From assembly GCA_011369465.1 (NCBI GenBank), contig DRQG01000004.1, positions 1 through 64,000 of the forward strand: a stretch of DNA of 64,000 nucleotides, given 5' to 3'. How positions within the stretch are numbered: the first letter of the stretch is position 1; each line of letters starts with the position of its first letter. The DNA is from Caldithrix abyssi (GTDB lineage Bacteria; Calditrichota; Calditrichia; Calditrichales; Calditrichaceae). The notes below the pieces were generated by a model, which was given only the letters and a program-made list of their open reading frames with translations, did no database searches and had not been told where the DNA came from. The position numbers were made by a program, and so were the translations under genes. Below, in pieces: positions 36,158-43,557 of the stretch.

Positions 36158-36311
36158 ACAAAGGCCTCCCTGTTGTTTAAGTTTTAACATTTGTTTTTAA
36201 TATACAACTGATTTGTTAGAGTTGGATTAGGACGGTGCAACGGTTTATTAATTAAACCATTTTTTATTACGAGAAAAAAGAAATAAAGTTCCCCTATAAG
36301 GCAGAATATCA

Positions 36312-36429
36312 AATCTTTTGCATTTCATTTGGACGAAAGTTAAATTTCCGTTGTTTTTGGAGGGGTGCCGGAGTGGTTGAACGGGGCAGTCTCGAAAATT
36401 GTTGTTCCGGTTCTCGGAACCGTGGGTTC
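36312..36429 (+). repeat. 118-bp direct repeat, copy 1 (tRNA-Ser leader plus 5' 71 nt of the tRNA)
   Basis: Bases 36312-36429 match 36796-36913 at 116 of 118 positions by hand count; the two differences are in the leader (CCGTTG versus CCATCG). The repeat contains 47 bases of upstream leader and the first 71 bases of tRNA-Ser. It flanks the GIY-YIG gene on the left. The near identity indicates a recent duplication or ongoing gene conversion. Confidence 0.92.
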
Positions 36430-36471
36430 TTCGCCTCCGGCGAACTCGCCCGTGGCGAGGAATCCCACCCC
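36359..36471 (+). pseudogene. Disrupted tRNA-Ser(CGA) copy with a 30-nt T-loop insert
   Basis: The first 71 bases are identical to the intact tRNA-Ser at 36843. After GTGGGTTC, within the T-loop, 30 extra bases (36430-36459) intervene. The sequence then resumes with GAATCCCACCCC (36460-36471), the rest of the T arm and the start of the 3' acceptor strand. The last acceptor bases are lost (CAGAG where the intact copy has CCTCCG). The T stem can still pair around the insert, but the acceptor stem cannot close fully, so a functional tRNA is unlikely. Confidence 0.85.
36430..36459. repeat. Two back-to-back 15-nt hairpins inserted in the tRNA T-loop
   Basis: The insert is exactly 30 bases. The first half is TTCGCC-TCC-GGCGAA and the second is CTCGCC-CGT-GGCGAG. 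Each is a perfect 6-bp stem with a 3-base loop, and the two stems share the core TCGCC/GGCGA. They lie precisely between TTC and GAA of the T-loop. I know of no tRNA intron or standard repeat that has this form, so I describe it only as a paired-hairpin insert. Confidence 0.9.
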
Positions 36472-36497
36472 AGAGTTTTATTTCTTACAAATTTACC

Positions 36498-36788
36498 ATG
36501 CACATACCAGAAGCTAATGCTTACATGTATGTACTCATTTCGTTAAAAGACGGTAGCACCTACGTAGGTTCGACTCATAATCTTACCAGGCGACTAAAAG
36601 AGCACAATGCCGGTAAAATGAGATACACAAAAGGGCATCTGCCGTATAAGCTTGTTTATTTTGAAACGTATGATACCTATTCCGAGGCTTTTCGGCGAGA
36701 GAAATATTTAAAAAGCGGTGCAGGACGGGAATGGCTGAAAGAAAATGTTTTAAAAGAAATAGATAAGTCCGGTTTGTCATCCGGATGA
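36498..36788 (+). CDS. GIY-YIG endonuclease-domain protein
   Basis: The 96-residue product is a single GIY-YIG nuclease domain. The two-part signature is MYVL (residues 10-13) and TYVG (21-24), followed by NLTRRLKEHN with the catalytic Arg, and EAFRREKYLKS with the metal-binding Glu. It belongs to the short UPF0213/UvrC-N-like group. Its start is uncertain: ATG 36498 has no clear Shine-Dalgarno, and the frame is open back to 36399, inside the disrupted tRNA, so a fusion with translated tRNA sequence is formally possible. It sits between a broken and an intact tRNA-Ser in a 118-bp direct repeat. This suggests a homing-type or otherwise mobile nuclease whose target is the tRNA gene. No DNA-binding domain is attached. 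Confidence 0.88.
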   Translation: MHIPEANAYMYVLISLKDGSTYVGSTHNLTRRLKEHNAGKMRYTKGHLPYKLVYFETYDTYSEAFRREKYLKSGAGREWLKENVLKEIDKSGLSSG

Positions 36789-36795
36789 AGGAATT

Positions 36796-36913
36796 AATCT
36801 TTTGCATTTCATTTGGACGAAAGTTAAATTTCCATCGTTTTTGGAGGGGTGCCGGAGTGGTTGAACGGGGCAGTCTCGAAAATTGTTGTTCCGGTTCTCG
36901 GAACCGTGGGTTC
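36796..36913 (+). repeat. 118-bp direct repeat, copy 2
   Basis: This is the right-hand copy of 36312-36429. It starts 7 bases after the GIY-YIG stop codon and runs into the intact tRNA-Ser, so the tRNA keeps its own leader. The duplication therefore restored a working tRNA gene next to the inserted nuclease gene. Confidence 0.92.
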
Positions 36914-36930
36914 GAATCCCACCCCCTCCG
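36843..36930 (+). tRNA. tRNA-Ser (anticodon CGA), intact
   Basis: This is an 88-nt type II tRNA. The acceptor stem is GGAGGGG/CCCCTCC and the anticodon stem GCAGT/ATTGT (with G-U pairs) closes loop CTCGAAA. A long variable arm (TTCCGGTTCTCGGAA) is followed by the T arm GTGGG-TTCGAAT-CCCAC, and the discriminator base is G. The anticodon CGA reads UCG (serine). No CCA is encoded. A partial, disrupted copy lies 484 bases upstream. Confidence 0.93.
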
Positions 36931-36958
36931 CTGTTTATATCTTTGAAGAAGTGAAAAA

Positions 36959-37708
36959 CTATAAACTTTGTCCCGCCAGTTTAACGGCCATAAAGAGAAG
37001 CATCAGCGCCAAAACAAAGCGGACTATTTTATCGCCTTTTTTAACCGACAATCGTGCTGCTATCCAGCCGCCGGTACCGTTGCCCGCAGCCAGGGCGAAA
37101 CCCAAAATCCAATCGATCTGACCGGAAAGAATAAAAACGAATAAAGCCGGGATGGTGTATAAAAAAACAATAAACACCTTATGTACATTTACTTTTACTA
37201 AAGATCGGTCAATAAAATGGTACAATACCACCATTAATAAAAAGCCAATGCCCACCTGTATAAATCCCCCGTAAAAACCAAGCAAAAATAAAAACAAATA
37301 ACCTTGCCATTTGTTTTCTTTGTCTAAGTTTTTCTGGTTTCTGCCTCCTGGTTTGGGTACGAAAAGACTGGCGGCCACAAGAATAATGATAACTGTGAGA
37401 ATGCGTTGAAACCAGAGATCGCTGATGTTAATTGCCAACAACGCACCGCAAACGGCGCCGGGCAATGTGAATAAAGCCAAACGGAAACTAAGTTTAAACT
37501 GATTTTGTTTTTCCTGCTCAAATCCTGTAATCGCCAGAATATTTTGGACTAATATGGCCAAACGATTGGTTCCGTTAGCCGTGGCGCTATCGAGCCCCAG
37601 TAGAATAAGGGCGGGCAGCGTTAGTGAAGAGCCTCCTCCGGCCAAAACATTAATGAAGCCGGCCAGAGTACCCACAAAAAACAAAGTAACTAGCGCAATT
37701 AATTCCAT
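36959..37708 (-). CDS. TSUP family permease (TauE/SafE type)
   Basis: This integral membrane protein of 249 residues has about eight hydrophobic helices arranged as two similar halves. The N-terminal half has FFVGTLAGFINVLAGGGSSLTLPALILLGLDSATANGTNRLAI, the typical TSUP motif. The second half repeats it as LFLLGFYGGFIQVGIGFLLM and, later, GWIAARLSVKKGDKIVRFVLALMLL. Family members export or import sulfite, sulfoacetate or other small anions; the substrate here cannot be read from the sequence. It ends 28 bases from the tRNA-Ser on the opposite strand. No Shine-Dalgarno is evident before ATG 37708. Confidence 0.88.
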   Translation of the reverse strand: MELIALVTLFFVGTLAGFINVLAGGGSSLTLPALILLGLDSATANGTNRLAILVQNILAITGFEQEKQNQFKLSFRLALFTLPGAVCGALLAINISDLWFQRILTVIIILVAASLFVPKPGGRNQKNLDKENKWQGYLFLFLLGFYGGFIQVGIGFLLMVVLYHFIDRSLVKVNVHKVFIVFLYTIPALFVFILSGQIDWILGFALAAGNGTGGWIAARLSVKKGDKIVRFVLALMLLFMAVKLAGQSL

Positions 37709-38047
37709 AATTATTAAAATACAAATTTACGCATATAATTATCCACAAAAAGAAGAATATCCTGACTTTGTATTTTATTCAATCTCTTTTTAATAAATAA
37801 CTTGAAATATGCTTTTAATCTTTATATTCTTATGTAGATACAGAACTCTGCAAAGTAAGCTATTTGAGAATGTGATAATTGTCGATTAAATCACAAATGA
37901 GTTTTGACCGTACATGTAACTTCCGTACAGTTCAGGTTATTTAAAAAACCTTTTAATCATTTTAATAAATTATAAAATCCGATTAGTTCCTGTTGTTTCA
38001 ATCGTTTCCATAAATATAAACGAATGTGCAGGATTTGAGAAACCGGT
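37709..38047. other. Divergent intergenic region (339 bases)
   Basis: This AT-rich stretch lies between the TSUP permease (minus) and the histidine-kinase-like gene (plus), so promoters in both directions are expected. On the plus strand TTGAAA (37802-37807) and TATTCT (37825-37830) are 17 bases apart, a weak promoter candidate. CCGTACATGTAACTTCCGTAC near 37907-37927 contains a direct repeat of CCGTAC. No gene or RNA is recognised. Confidence 0.35.
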
Positions 38048-38713
38048 ATGTCTGCTATGAAGGCTTTCTCGGAAGAAAACACCGATCTTTTAAAAAAGTT
38101 AATTCATGATATGAAAACGCCGTTGTCCACCTTGCGGATGGCTGTAAGTAATGTGGAATTTATGTTGGCTGACCACATAACAGAAGCACGAAAACGACAG
38201 GAGTTTGAAGATATTCTGGTTGATGCTCAAAATTCAATCCGGGATATCACCCAAACCATCCAATTGTTTCATGAAATATTGATCCGGAATGAAGATAAGG
38301 GCAAATTATTACACCTTTCGGATGTCGTAAACGAGTTCCGGCAGAGGGTATCCGACGATAACGGGGTAATCCGCGTCAACGTCGGTTCGGATGCTTCACA
38401 TTCGATCTTCTGGAAAGGTTATCCGCTTGTCTCGGTACTGATCGGACTGATGCGAACACTGGCGTCATTTCAGGCACATTCACCTGTGTTGCAGGTTTGG
38501 CCGAAAAACAACGAAGAGGAAAACGGAATAGTCCGTTTTTGTTTTTCGGCAACAATGGATACACCGGATCCGAAAATTACTTCCTTTATCGAAGGAAAGA
38601 AAGAATTTTTAATCGCCAAATGGGCATTATTGTGCAACGCCATTCCGGTAAACCTAAATCAAACCGGTAAAACCATTAATATTTGCTTTGATGTCCCGAC
38701 AGGAAAGGAGTAA
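38048..38713 (+). CDS. Histidine-kinase-like protein with degenerate ATPase region
   Basis: The 221 residues open with a dimerisation/phosphoacceptor helix: DLLKKLIHDMKTPLSTLRMAV, His20 being the likely phosphorylated residue. After a second helix (ILVDAQNSIRDITQTIQLFHEIL) the C-terminal 110 residues occupy the place of the kinase ATPase domain. They lack the N box, the DxGxG motif and the GTGLGL lid; the N-box position reads VSVLIGLMRTLASF. The protein may be a phosphotransferase like ChpT or Spo0B, which keep the fold without binding ATP, or an inactive partner of another kinase. No sensor domain or membrane helix is present. The response regulator gene follows 11 bases later, so the two probably work together. 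Confidence 0.75.
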   Translation: MSAMKAFSEENTDLLKKLIHDMKTPLSTLRMAVSNVEFMLADHITEARKRQEFEDILVDAQNSIRDITQTIQLFHEILIRNEDKGKLLHLSDVVNEFRQRVSDDNGVIRVNVGSDASHSIFWKGYPLVSVLIGLMRTLASFQAHSPVLQVWPKNNEEENGIVRFCFSATMDTPDPKITSFIEGKKEFLIAKWALLCNAIPVNLNQTGKTINICFDVPTGKE

Positions 38714-38724
38714 TCGGAAAAAAT

Positions 38725-40101
38725 ATGAATGGACGGATTCTGCTAATCGATGATAATGAGGACTATTGCCGTCAGGTACAAAAAACGCTGGCACTCCGTG
38801 AGATGAATGTGGTTTATTTTACCAATGGTGCCGAAGGTCTGGAACATGCGTTGAATAACGATTGGGGCGTGATATTGCTGGATGTGTATCTGAACCAGCA
38901 AATTGACGGATTGGAAATTTTAAAAAGGATCGTTGAAAAAAAATCTCAAATACCGGTTATCATGATATCCGGCGCCTCTACACTGCAAATCGCTGTGGAA
39001 GCCACCAAAAAAGGCGCGTATGATTTTCTTGAAAAACCGCTCGATGTAGATCGCCTGGTGATTACCATAAATCGTGCTCTGGAAAAATATTCTCTTACTC
39101 AACTTAGCCAGAACCTGCTGGATGAGTTAGGCAAAGGGCTGCGCATGGTAGGCCGAAGTTCTTCTCTTAGCAGGATCCTTGATGATGTTGAACGTATTGC
39201 CCGGACCGATTCCAAAGTGCTTATTTGCGGAGAAAGCGGTGTAGGGAAAGATATTGTTGCCAGATTGATTCATTATAAAAGCCAACGGGAAAACAGACCG
39301 TTCGTATCGGTTAACTGTGCAGCCATTCCCGAAACACTTATCGAAACCGAACTATTCGGATATGTTGAAGGCGCTTTTACCGGCGCTAACCAGAATAATA
39401 GTGGATATATAGCTGAGGCCGAAAATGGAACCCTGTTTTTGGATGAAATCGGCGAACTTCCTACAAGCGCACAGGCAAAGCTGCTTATCTTCCTGAATGA
39501 TGGCACCTATACCCCGGTTGGAAGCACGGAAAGCAGACAATCTAATGTAAGAATTATCGCAGCAACCAATAAGAATCTGGAAAACGAAGTTAAACTGGGT
39601 AATTTCAGGGAAGACCTGTATTATCGCCTGAACGTTTTTAAAGTACATATTCCGGCTTTGCGCGAACGCCCGGAAGATATTGAACCGTTAGCGCTTTATT
39701 TTTTACAGCGGGCTTGCAATAAATTTGGCAAACGAATAACACATTTCAGCGAAGAAGCCATGGATATCATTCTAAAACAGCGTTGGCAGGGGAATGTAAG
39801 ACAGTTAAAATCCGCAGTATATCGCATGGTCTTGTTTTGTAACGATAGTATGATCAATTACGGAACGGCGGCCATGGCTATCCAAATGGATCGTACCAAC
39901 GAACTCGTATCTGTACCGGGACCATATCAAACCGCACTGGAGGAGTTCGAAAAACTGTATTTTCTAAATCAACTGAATTTATTTGGCTGGGATTTATCAA
40001 AGGTGGCTGAAGCTGTTAGATTACCCAAGAAAGATTTGGCGAAAAAGTTGGAACAGTTAGGACTTGTACACGATAAAGACAGAGAATTAATTGCTTACTA
40101 A
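38725..40101 (+). CDS. Sigma-54-dependent response regulator (NtrC family)
   Basis: This regulator of 458 residues has three parts. The receiver domain (1-120) has the acidic pair DDNEDY, phosphoacceptor Asp53 in LLDVYLN and FLEKP with Lys. The AAA+ domain (140-370) has Walker A GESGVGKD at 169-176, the sigma-54-contacting GAFTGA at 216-221 and Walker B FLDEIGEL at 238-245. The C-terminal Fis-type helix-turn-helix is LNLFGWDLSKVAEAVRLPKKDLAKKLEQL. It would drive promoters recognised by RpoN. The preceding gene encodes a likely phosphodonor. The stop codon overlaps that of the convergent next gene by 4 bases. Target genes cannot be inferred; no clear -24/-12 promoter was found nearby. Confidence 0.94.
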   Translation: MNGRILLIDDNEDYCRQVQKTLALREMNVVYFTNGAEGLEHALNNDWGVILLDVYLNQQIDGLEILKRIVEKKSQIPVIMISGASTLQIAVEATKKGAYDFLEKPLDVDRLVITINRALEKYSLTQLSQNLLDELGKGLRMVGRSSSLSRILDDVERIARTDSKVLICGESGVGKDIVARLIHYKSQRENRPFVSVNCAAIPETLIETELFGYVEGAFTGANQNNSGYIAEAENGTLFLDEIGELPTSAQAKLLIFLNDGTYTPVGSTESRQSNVRIIAATNKNLENEVKLGNFREDLYYRLNVFKVHIPALRERPEDIEPLALYFLQRACNKFGKRITHFSEEAMDIILKQRWQGNVRQLKSAVYRMVLFCNDSMINYGTAAMAIQMDRTNELVSVPGPYQTALEEFEKLYFLNQLNLFGWDLSKVAEAVRLPKKDLAKKLEQLGLVHDKDRELIAY

Positions 40102-41792
40102 CCACTATAACTGGTACGCATTTTTAATTCGGAAAATTCATCGGATCCTTCCGCTGAAAGTTGGACATCGTATTTATCCAGCAAAGAAACAAATCCTTCC
40201 TTAATCATTTCATATATCGATTTCAAACGGTCAATTTCCGCATACCCTTTTGATTCTTTAAGATATTTCAAATCTTCCAGATTTTTATTATGATGAAGGA
40301 ACTCATCCAAATACGTTTCCAGATCGTCGCGTTCTATATCTACAAAGGAAGCATATTTACGTATAAGCTCCGGCAATTTATCCTTGTACATTTTATTGCT
40401 TAAAATATGCTCGAGTTTTTCAGCAGATTGTATCAACCGCATCATTTCGTTTTTGACAGATTTATATTTCTTAAATCTTTCGATATGGATTTCACTAAAC
40501 TCAATATCTTCCACCAAAGGTGCGTTCTCAGCAATGGCTTTACGTTGTTCTTCCAATTCTTTAATATTCTTTTGCGTAATTTGATAATCTGCGTCTTCCT
40601 GGTAATACTGCGCTTTAAGAGTATATATTTTGTGCCCAAAATAAAAAATAATGATTAGAAAAGACAAAATGGTTTCGGGAATTATAAACAACCAATTAGG
40701 GCCTAAAACAAAATAAGAGAGCAGAAATACCAGAGGAGTAACCACTATTGTCACAACATTGCGTCTTCTTCTTAGCGTACTGGTTAAAATTTTATTTTCG
40801 TGTAGGCGGCTGCGTAAATTGTAAAAATTTTCTTTCTCCTGTTCGAGTTTTGTTGTTAACAACGCATATTCTTTAATATCCTGTTCAAAACTATCCGGTA
40901 ATTTTTTATAAATAAACAGCTCGTTCCGGATCAGATTTTGCAGGTAGCGTCGGCGGTCTCGGATGAGTTTAAGTTTTTGATCACAATCGATTTTGTTTTT
41001 TCTTAGTTTCTTCCACAATAACACTTCATCTTTAAAATCTTGGGCGTTGTCCATGGGCAATAAACCGACCCTTGGTTCTATTTTTCTTTTTATTTTATCA
41101 CCGATTTCTTCGAAAACACGTATCTCCGCATTCAGTTTTTCTATGGTTTGTTTTAAATGATTGCTTTGCTCACGCGCTCCACGCGTAATTAAAGCCGAAT
41201 GCTCCCGGTTGTTCGTATCCTCGTTTTCGAATAAAGATTCATAAATAGAATTTGCCGAGTGACTCAGGCGTTTATAATACGTTATCTTCAGTTTCTGGCC
41301 TAAAAGAAGCTCCAGTATTTCCACTAACGAAGAAAGGGTTAAAGCATCTTTTTCAAAAATAGAGGTACAAATATCATAAATCACCTGCTTATCGGTGATA
41401 TGAAAAATTGAGCGAATCATGTGGATATAGGCTCGGTTATCATCCTGATCTACAAAATCTTTTCCCTGAAAGACCGGTTTCGATTTTTTATCGCTCATCA
41501 AGATGGAGGCAACAATATCTGTTTCAAAATCTCTCTCGATGAGCAGAGTTCGGTTGTCCAAATCGATGGTAATTAAACCGGTAAAGACCTTGCTTTTACC
41601 TCCGTGATCACGAAAGCTGTCTTTCTCTTCGGAAGTGAATCCGAATAAAACACCTAAAATACTTTGGAAAATTTTGAGCTGTTTTTCGCTCTCACCGTAC
41701 AGTACAAAATCATTATATGTTTGATCCAACTGAAAAACCGTTTCATCGGCGAAGGAATTAAAACCACAAAGTTTTAAAGATAATATTTTCAT
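40098..41792 (-). CDS. YhaN/SMC-like coiled-coil membrane protein with degenerate P-loop
   Basis: The 564 residues start like the YhaN family of ATPases (KILSLKLCGFNSFADE, then LLFGF-like VLFGF at 48-52). Between these, where GPNEAGKST is expected, the sequence reads GESEKQLK (33-40), so the Walker A Lys and Ser/Thr are not in place. A long helical, charged region (190-345) is predicted coiled coil. Two membrane helices follow (about 346-363 and 367-386) as a hairpin, then a second coiled-coil segment to the end. No ABC signature or Walker B is visible in the C-terminal part. This suggests an inactive ATPase-like scaffold anchored in the inner membrane. It converges on the sigma-54 regulator with overlapping stop codons. 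The function is unknown. Confidence 0.7.
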   Translation of the reverse strand: MKILSLKLCGFNSFADETVFQLDQTYNDFVLYGESEKQLKIFQSILGVLFGFTSEEKDSFRDHGGKSKVFTGLITIDLDNRTLLIERDFETDIVASILMSDKKSKPVFQGKDFVDQDDNRAYIHMIRSIFHITDKQVIYDICTSIFEKDALTLSSLVEILELLLGQKLKITYYKRLSHSANSIYESLFENEDTNNREHSALITRGAREQSNHLKQTIEKLNAEIRVFEEIGDKIKRKIEPRVGLLPMDNAQDFKDEVLLWKKLRKNKIDCDQKLKLIRDRRRYLQNLIRNELFIYKKLPDSFEQDIKEYALLTTKLEQEKENFYNLRSRLHENKILTSTLRRRRNVVTIVVTPLVFLLSYFVLGPNWLFIIPETILSFLIIIFYFGHKIYTLKAQYYQEDADYQITQKNIKELEEQRKAIAENAPLVEDIEFSEIHIERFKKYKSVKNEMMRLIQSAEKLEHILSNKMYKDKLPELIRKYASFVDIERDDLETYLDEFLHHNKNLEDLKYLKESKGYAEIDRLKSIYEMIKEGFVSLLDKYDVQLSAEGSDEFSELKMRTSYSG

Positions 41793-41935
41793 CTTTAATG
41801 ACCCCGGTCCATGGTTAAATGTGATTTTGATTGGCTCTTTGAGTTTAGATGGTATGTCGTCGGCTACTCAAGGTAAAGTAATATACAAAAATAAATAGAC
41901 AAAGTTGGGCCGTAGTAAAAATAGGCACCTTTTAT

Positions 41936-41964
41936 TTGATATAAATCACACGAAAGCGTATAAT
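41936..41964 (+). promoter_or_regulatory. Strong sigma-70-type promoter candidate for pfk
   Basis: TTGATA (41936-41941), a 17-base spacer and TATAAT (41959-41964) match the housekeeping consensus at 11 of 12 positions. It lies about 100 bases before the phosphofructokinase start and points towards it. The surrounding 275-base gap is otherwise AT-rich without other features. Confidence 0.55.
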
Positions 41965-42067
41965 AGAAAAAACAGTTTGTTAAGGTTGTTGCATAAATTA
42001 TCAGTATATTGTAATTTTTTGCTCTTTAAAATGTGCCAGTAATTCAGAAAAAATAAAGGAACGGATT

Positions 42068-43387
42068 ATGAGTTTATTTGCAAAAAAAATAGCTATTTTG
42101 GTGGGCGGGGGACCCGCGCCGGGTATAAACAGTGTGATCGGAGCGGCCACTATCCGCGCCATATTATCCGGTGCAGAAGTGATTGGCATTCAGGATGGGT
42201 TTAAGTGGATTATGAGAGGCGATATTTCTCATGTGGTGCCCTTGACAATTGATTCGGTTAGCCGGATCCATTTTAGAGGCGGTTCACATATCGGTATTTC
42301 GCGGGATAATCCTACCAAGGATAAAAAACATCTTGAAAACACAGTATCTTCTCTTTTACGTCTTAATGTGGACAAGCTGATCACCATTGGTGGGGATGAT
42401 ACGGCTTTTTCGGCTTATCGTGTAGAGCAGATAGCCAATGGTCGGGTGCGGGTAGCTCATGTGCCGAAAACCATAGATAATGATCTCGACCTGCCCAATA
42501 ACACCAATACGTTTGGTTTCCAAACCGCACGCCACCTCGGAGTGGATATCGTTAAAAATATTATGACGGACGCCAAAACCACATCCCGATGGTATTTTGT
42601 GGTTACGATGGGACGGAAAGCCGGACATCTGGCTCTGGGTATAGGCAAGGCGGCCGGCGCCACGTTGACCATTATTCCCGAAGAATTTGGCGATAGAAAA
42701 ATTAAATTCAAGCAATTGGTTGATATTATGGTGGGCGCCATTATTAAGCGGTTAAGCTACGGCCGTCCGGATGGTGTAGCCATTTTGGCCGAAGGCCTGG
42801 TGGAAAAACTGGACCCGGAGGACTTTGACAGCATCTTAAAAGTGGAACGCGACGCTCACGATAATATCCGCCTGGCTGAAATCAGTTTTGGTGAGATTCT
42901 TAAATCCCGTGTGCAGGCCCGGCTGAAAGAATTTCAAATTAAAACGACCATCGTGGCTAAGAACATCGGTTATGAACTGCGCTGTGCCGACCCGATCCCG
43001 TATGATATGGAATATTGTCGCGATCTCGGTTTTATGGCCTCAAAATTCTTATTTGACGGCGGCAGCGGCGCGCTCGTATCCATACAAAACGGCAAGTTTG
43101 TACCGCTCTACTTTAAAAAAATACTGGATCCAAAAACCAAAAAAATGCGGGTACGGATGGTGGATACCACATCCGAATCGTATCATGTAGCTTATCGCTA
43201 TATGATTCGTCTGAAACCGGAAGATTTTGAAGACCCGCATGAATTGGCCAAATATGCGGCAACTTCCAATGTTTCCCTGGATGAATTTCGTAAACAGTTT
43301 AGTTACATCGTAGAAGATCAGACTGTTCACAGTATTGGCGACGATGGGGTGGCTGTACAGGAGCGGCCGAATCATAATAAAAAATAA
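42068..43387 (+). CDS. 6-phosphofructokinase, pyrophosphate-type active site
   Basis: This enzyme phosphorylates fructose 6-phosphate. The 439 residues carry the family motifs GGGPAPGINSVI (13-24), GGDD at 108-111 and PKTIDND at 133-139. In ATP-dependent enzymes these positions are GGDG and PGTIDND; Asp and Lys are the known signature of pyrophosphate-dependent phosphofructokinase, so diphosphate is the likely donor and the reaction reversible. The protein is longer than the 320-residue E. coli PfkA. AAAGGAACGGATT precedes the ATG and a near-consensus promoter lies upstream. It stands alone before the respiratory genes. Confidence 0.88.
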   Translation: MSLFAKKIAILVGGGPAPGINSVIGAATIRAILSGAEVIGIQDGFKWIMRGDISHVVPLTIDSVSRIHFRGGSHIGISRDNPTKDKKHLENTVSSLLRLNVDKLITIGGDDTAFSAYRVEQIANGRVRVAHVPKTIDNDLDLPNNTNTFGFQTARHLGVDIVKNIMTDAKTTSRWYFVVTMGRKAGHLALGIGKAAGATLTIIPEEFGDRKIKFKQLVDIMVGAIIKRLSYGRPDGVAILAEGLVEKLDPEDFDSILKVERDAHDNIRLAEISFGEILKSRVQARLKEFQIKTTIVAKNIGYELRCADPIPYDMEYCRDLGFMASKFLFDGGSGALVSIQNGKFVPLYFKKILDPKTKKMRVRMVDTTSESYHVAYRYMIRLKPEDFEDPHELAKYAATSNVSLDEFRKQFSYIVEDQTVHSIGDDGVAVQERPNHNKK

Positions 43388-43557
43388 GCGGATAGATAGC
43401 TGAAAAAAAATGATGAGTCATTTTGGAAAATAATTTCATTGGCGGGAATAAATCTTTTTTTTTTATTGTTCCTTTAGGCATCTAATTTTTTACCCTTAAA
43501 TATGATCGTATAGGTCATATTTTGTAACTTGTATTTTCATATTGGAAAGATAAGTCA

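Noticed and set aside
36430-36459. A tRNA intron in the first tRNA-Ser copy
   Set aside because: Bacterial tRNA introns are group I ribozymes of 200 or more bases, usually in the anticodon loop. The 30-base insert is in the T-loop, and the acceptor end of this copy is lost as well.
43407-43424. Terminator AAAATGA-TGAG-TCATTTT after pfk
   Set aside because: The stem is mostly A-T and is followed by GGAAAA rather than a U-run, so it is not a convincing intrinsic terminator.
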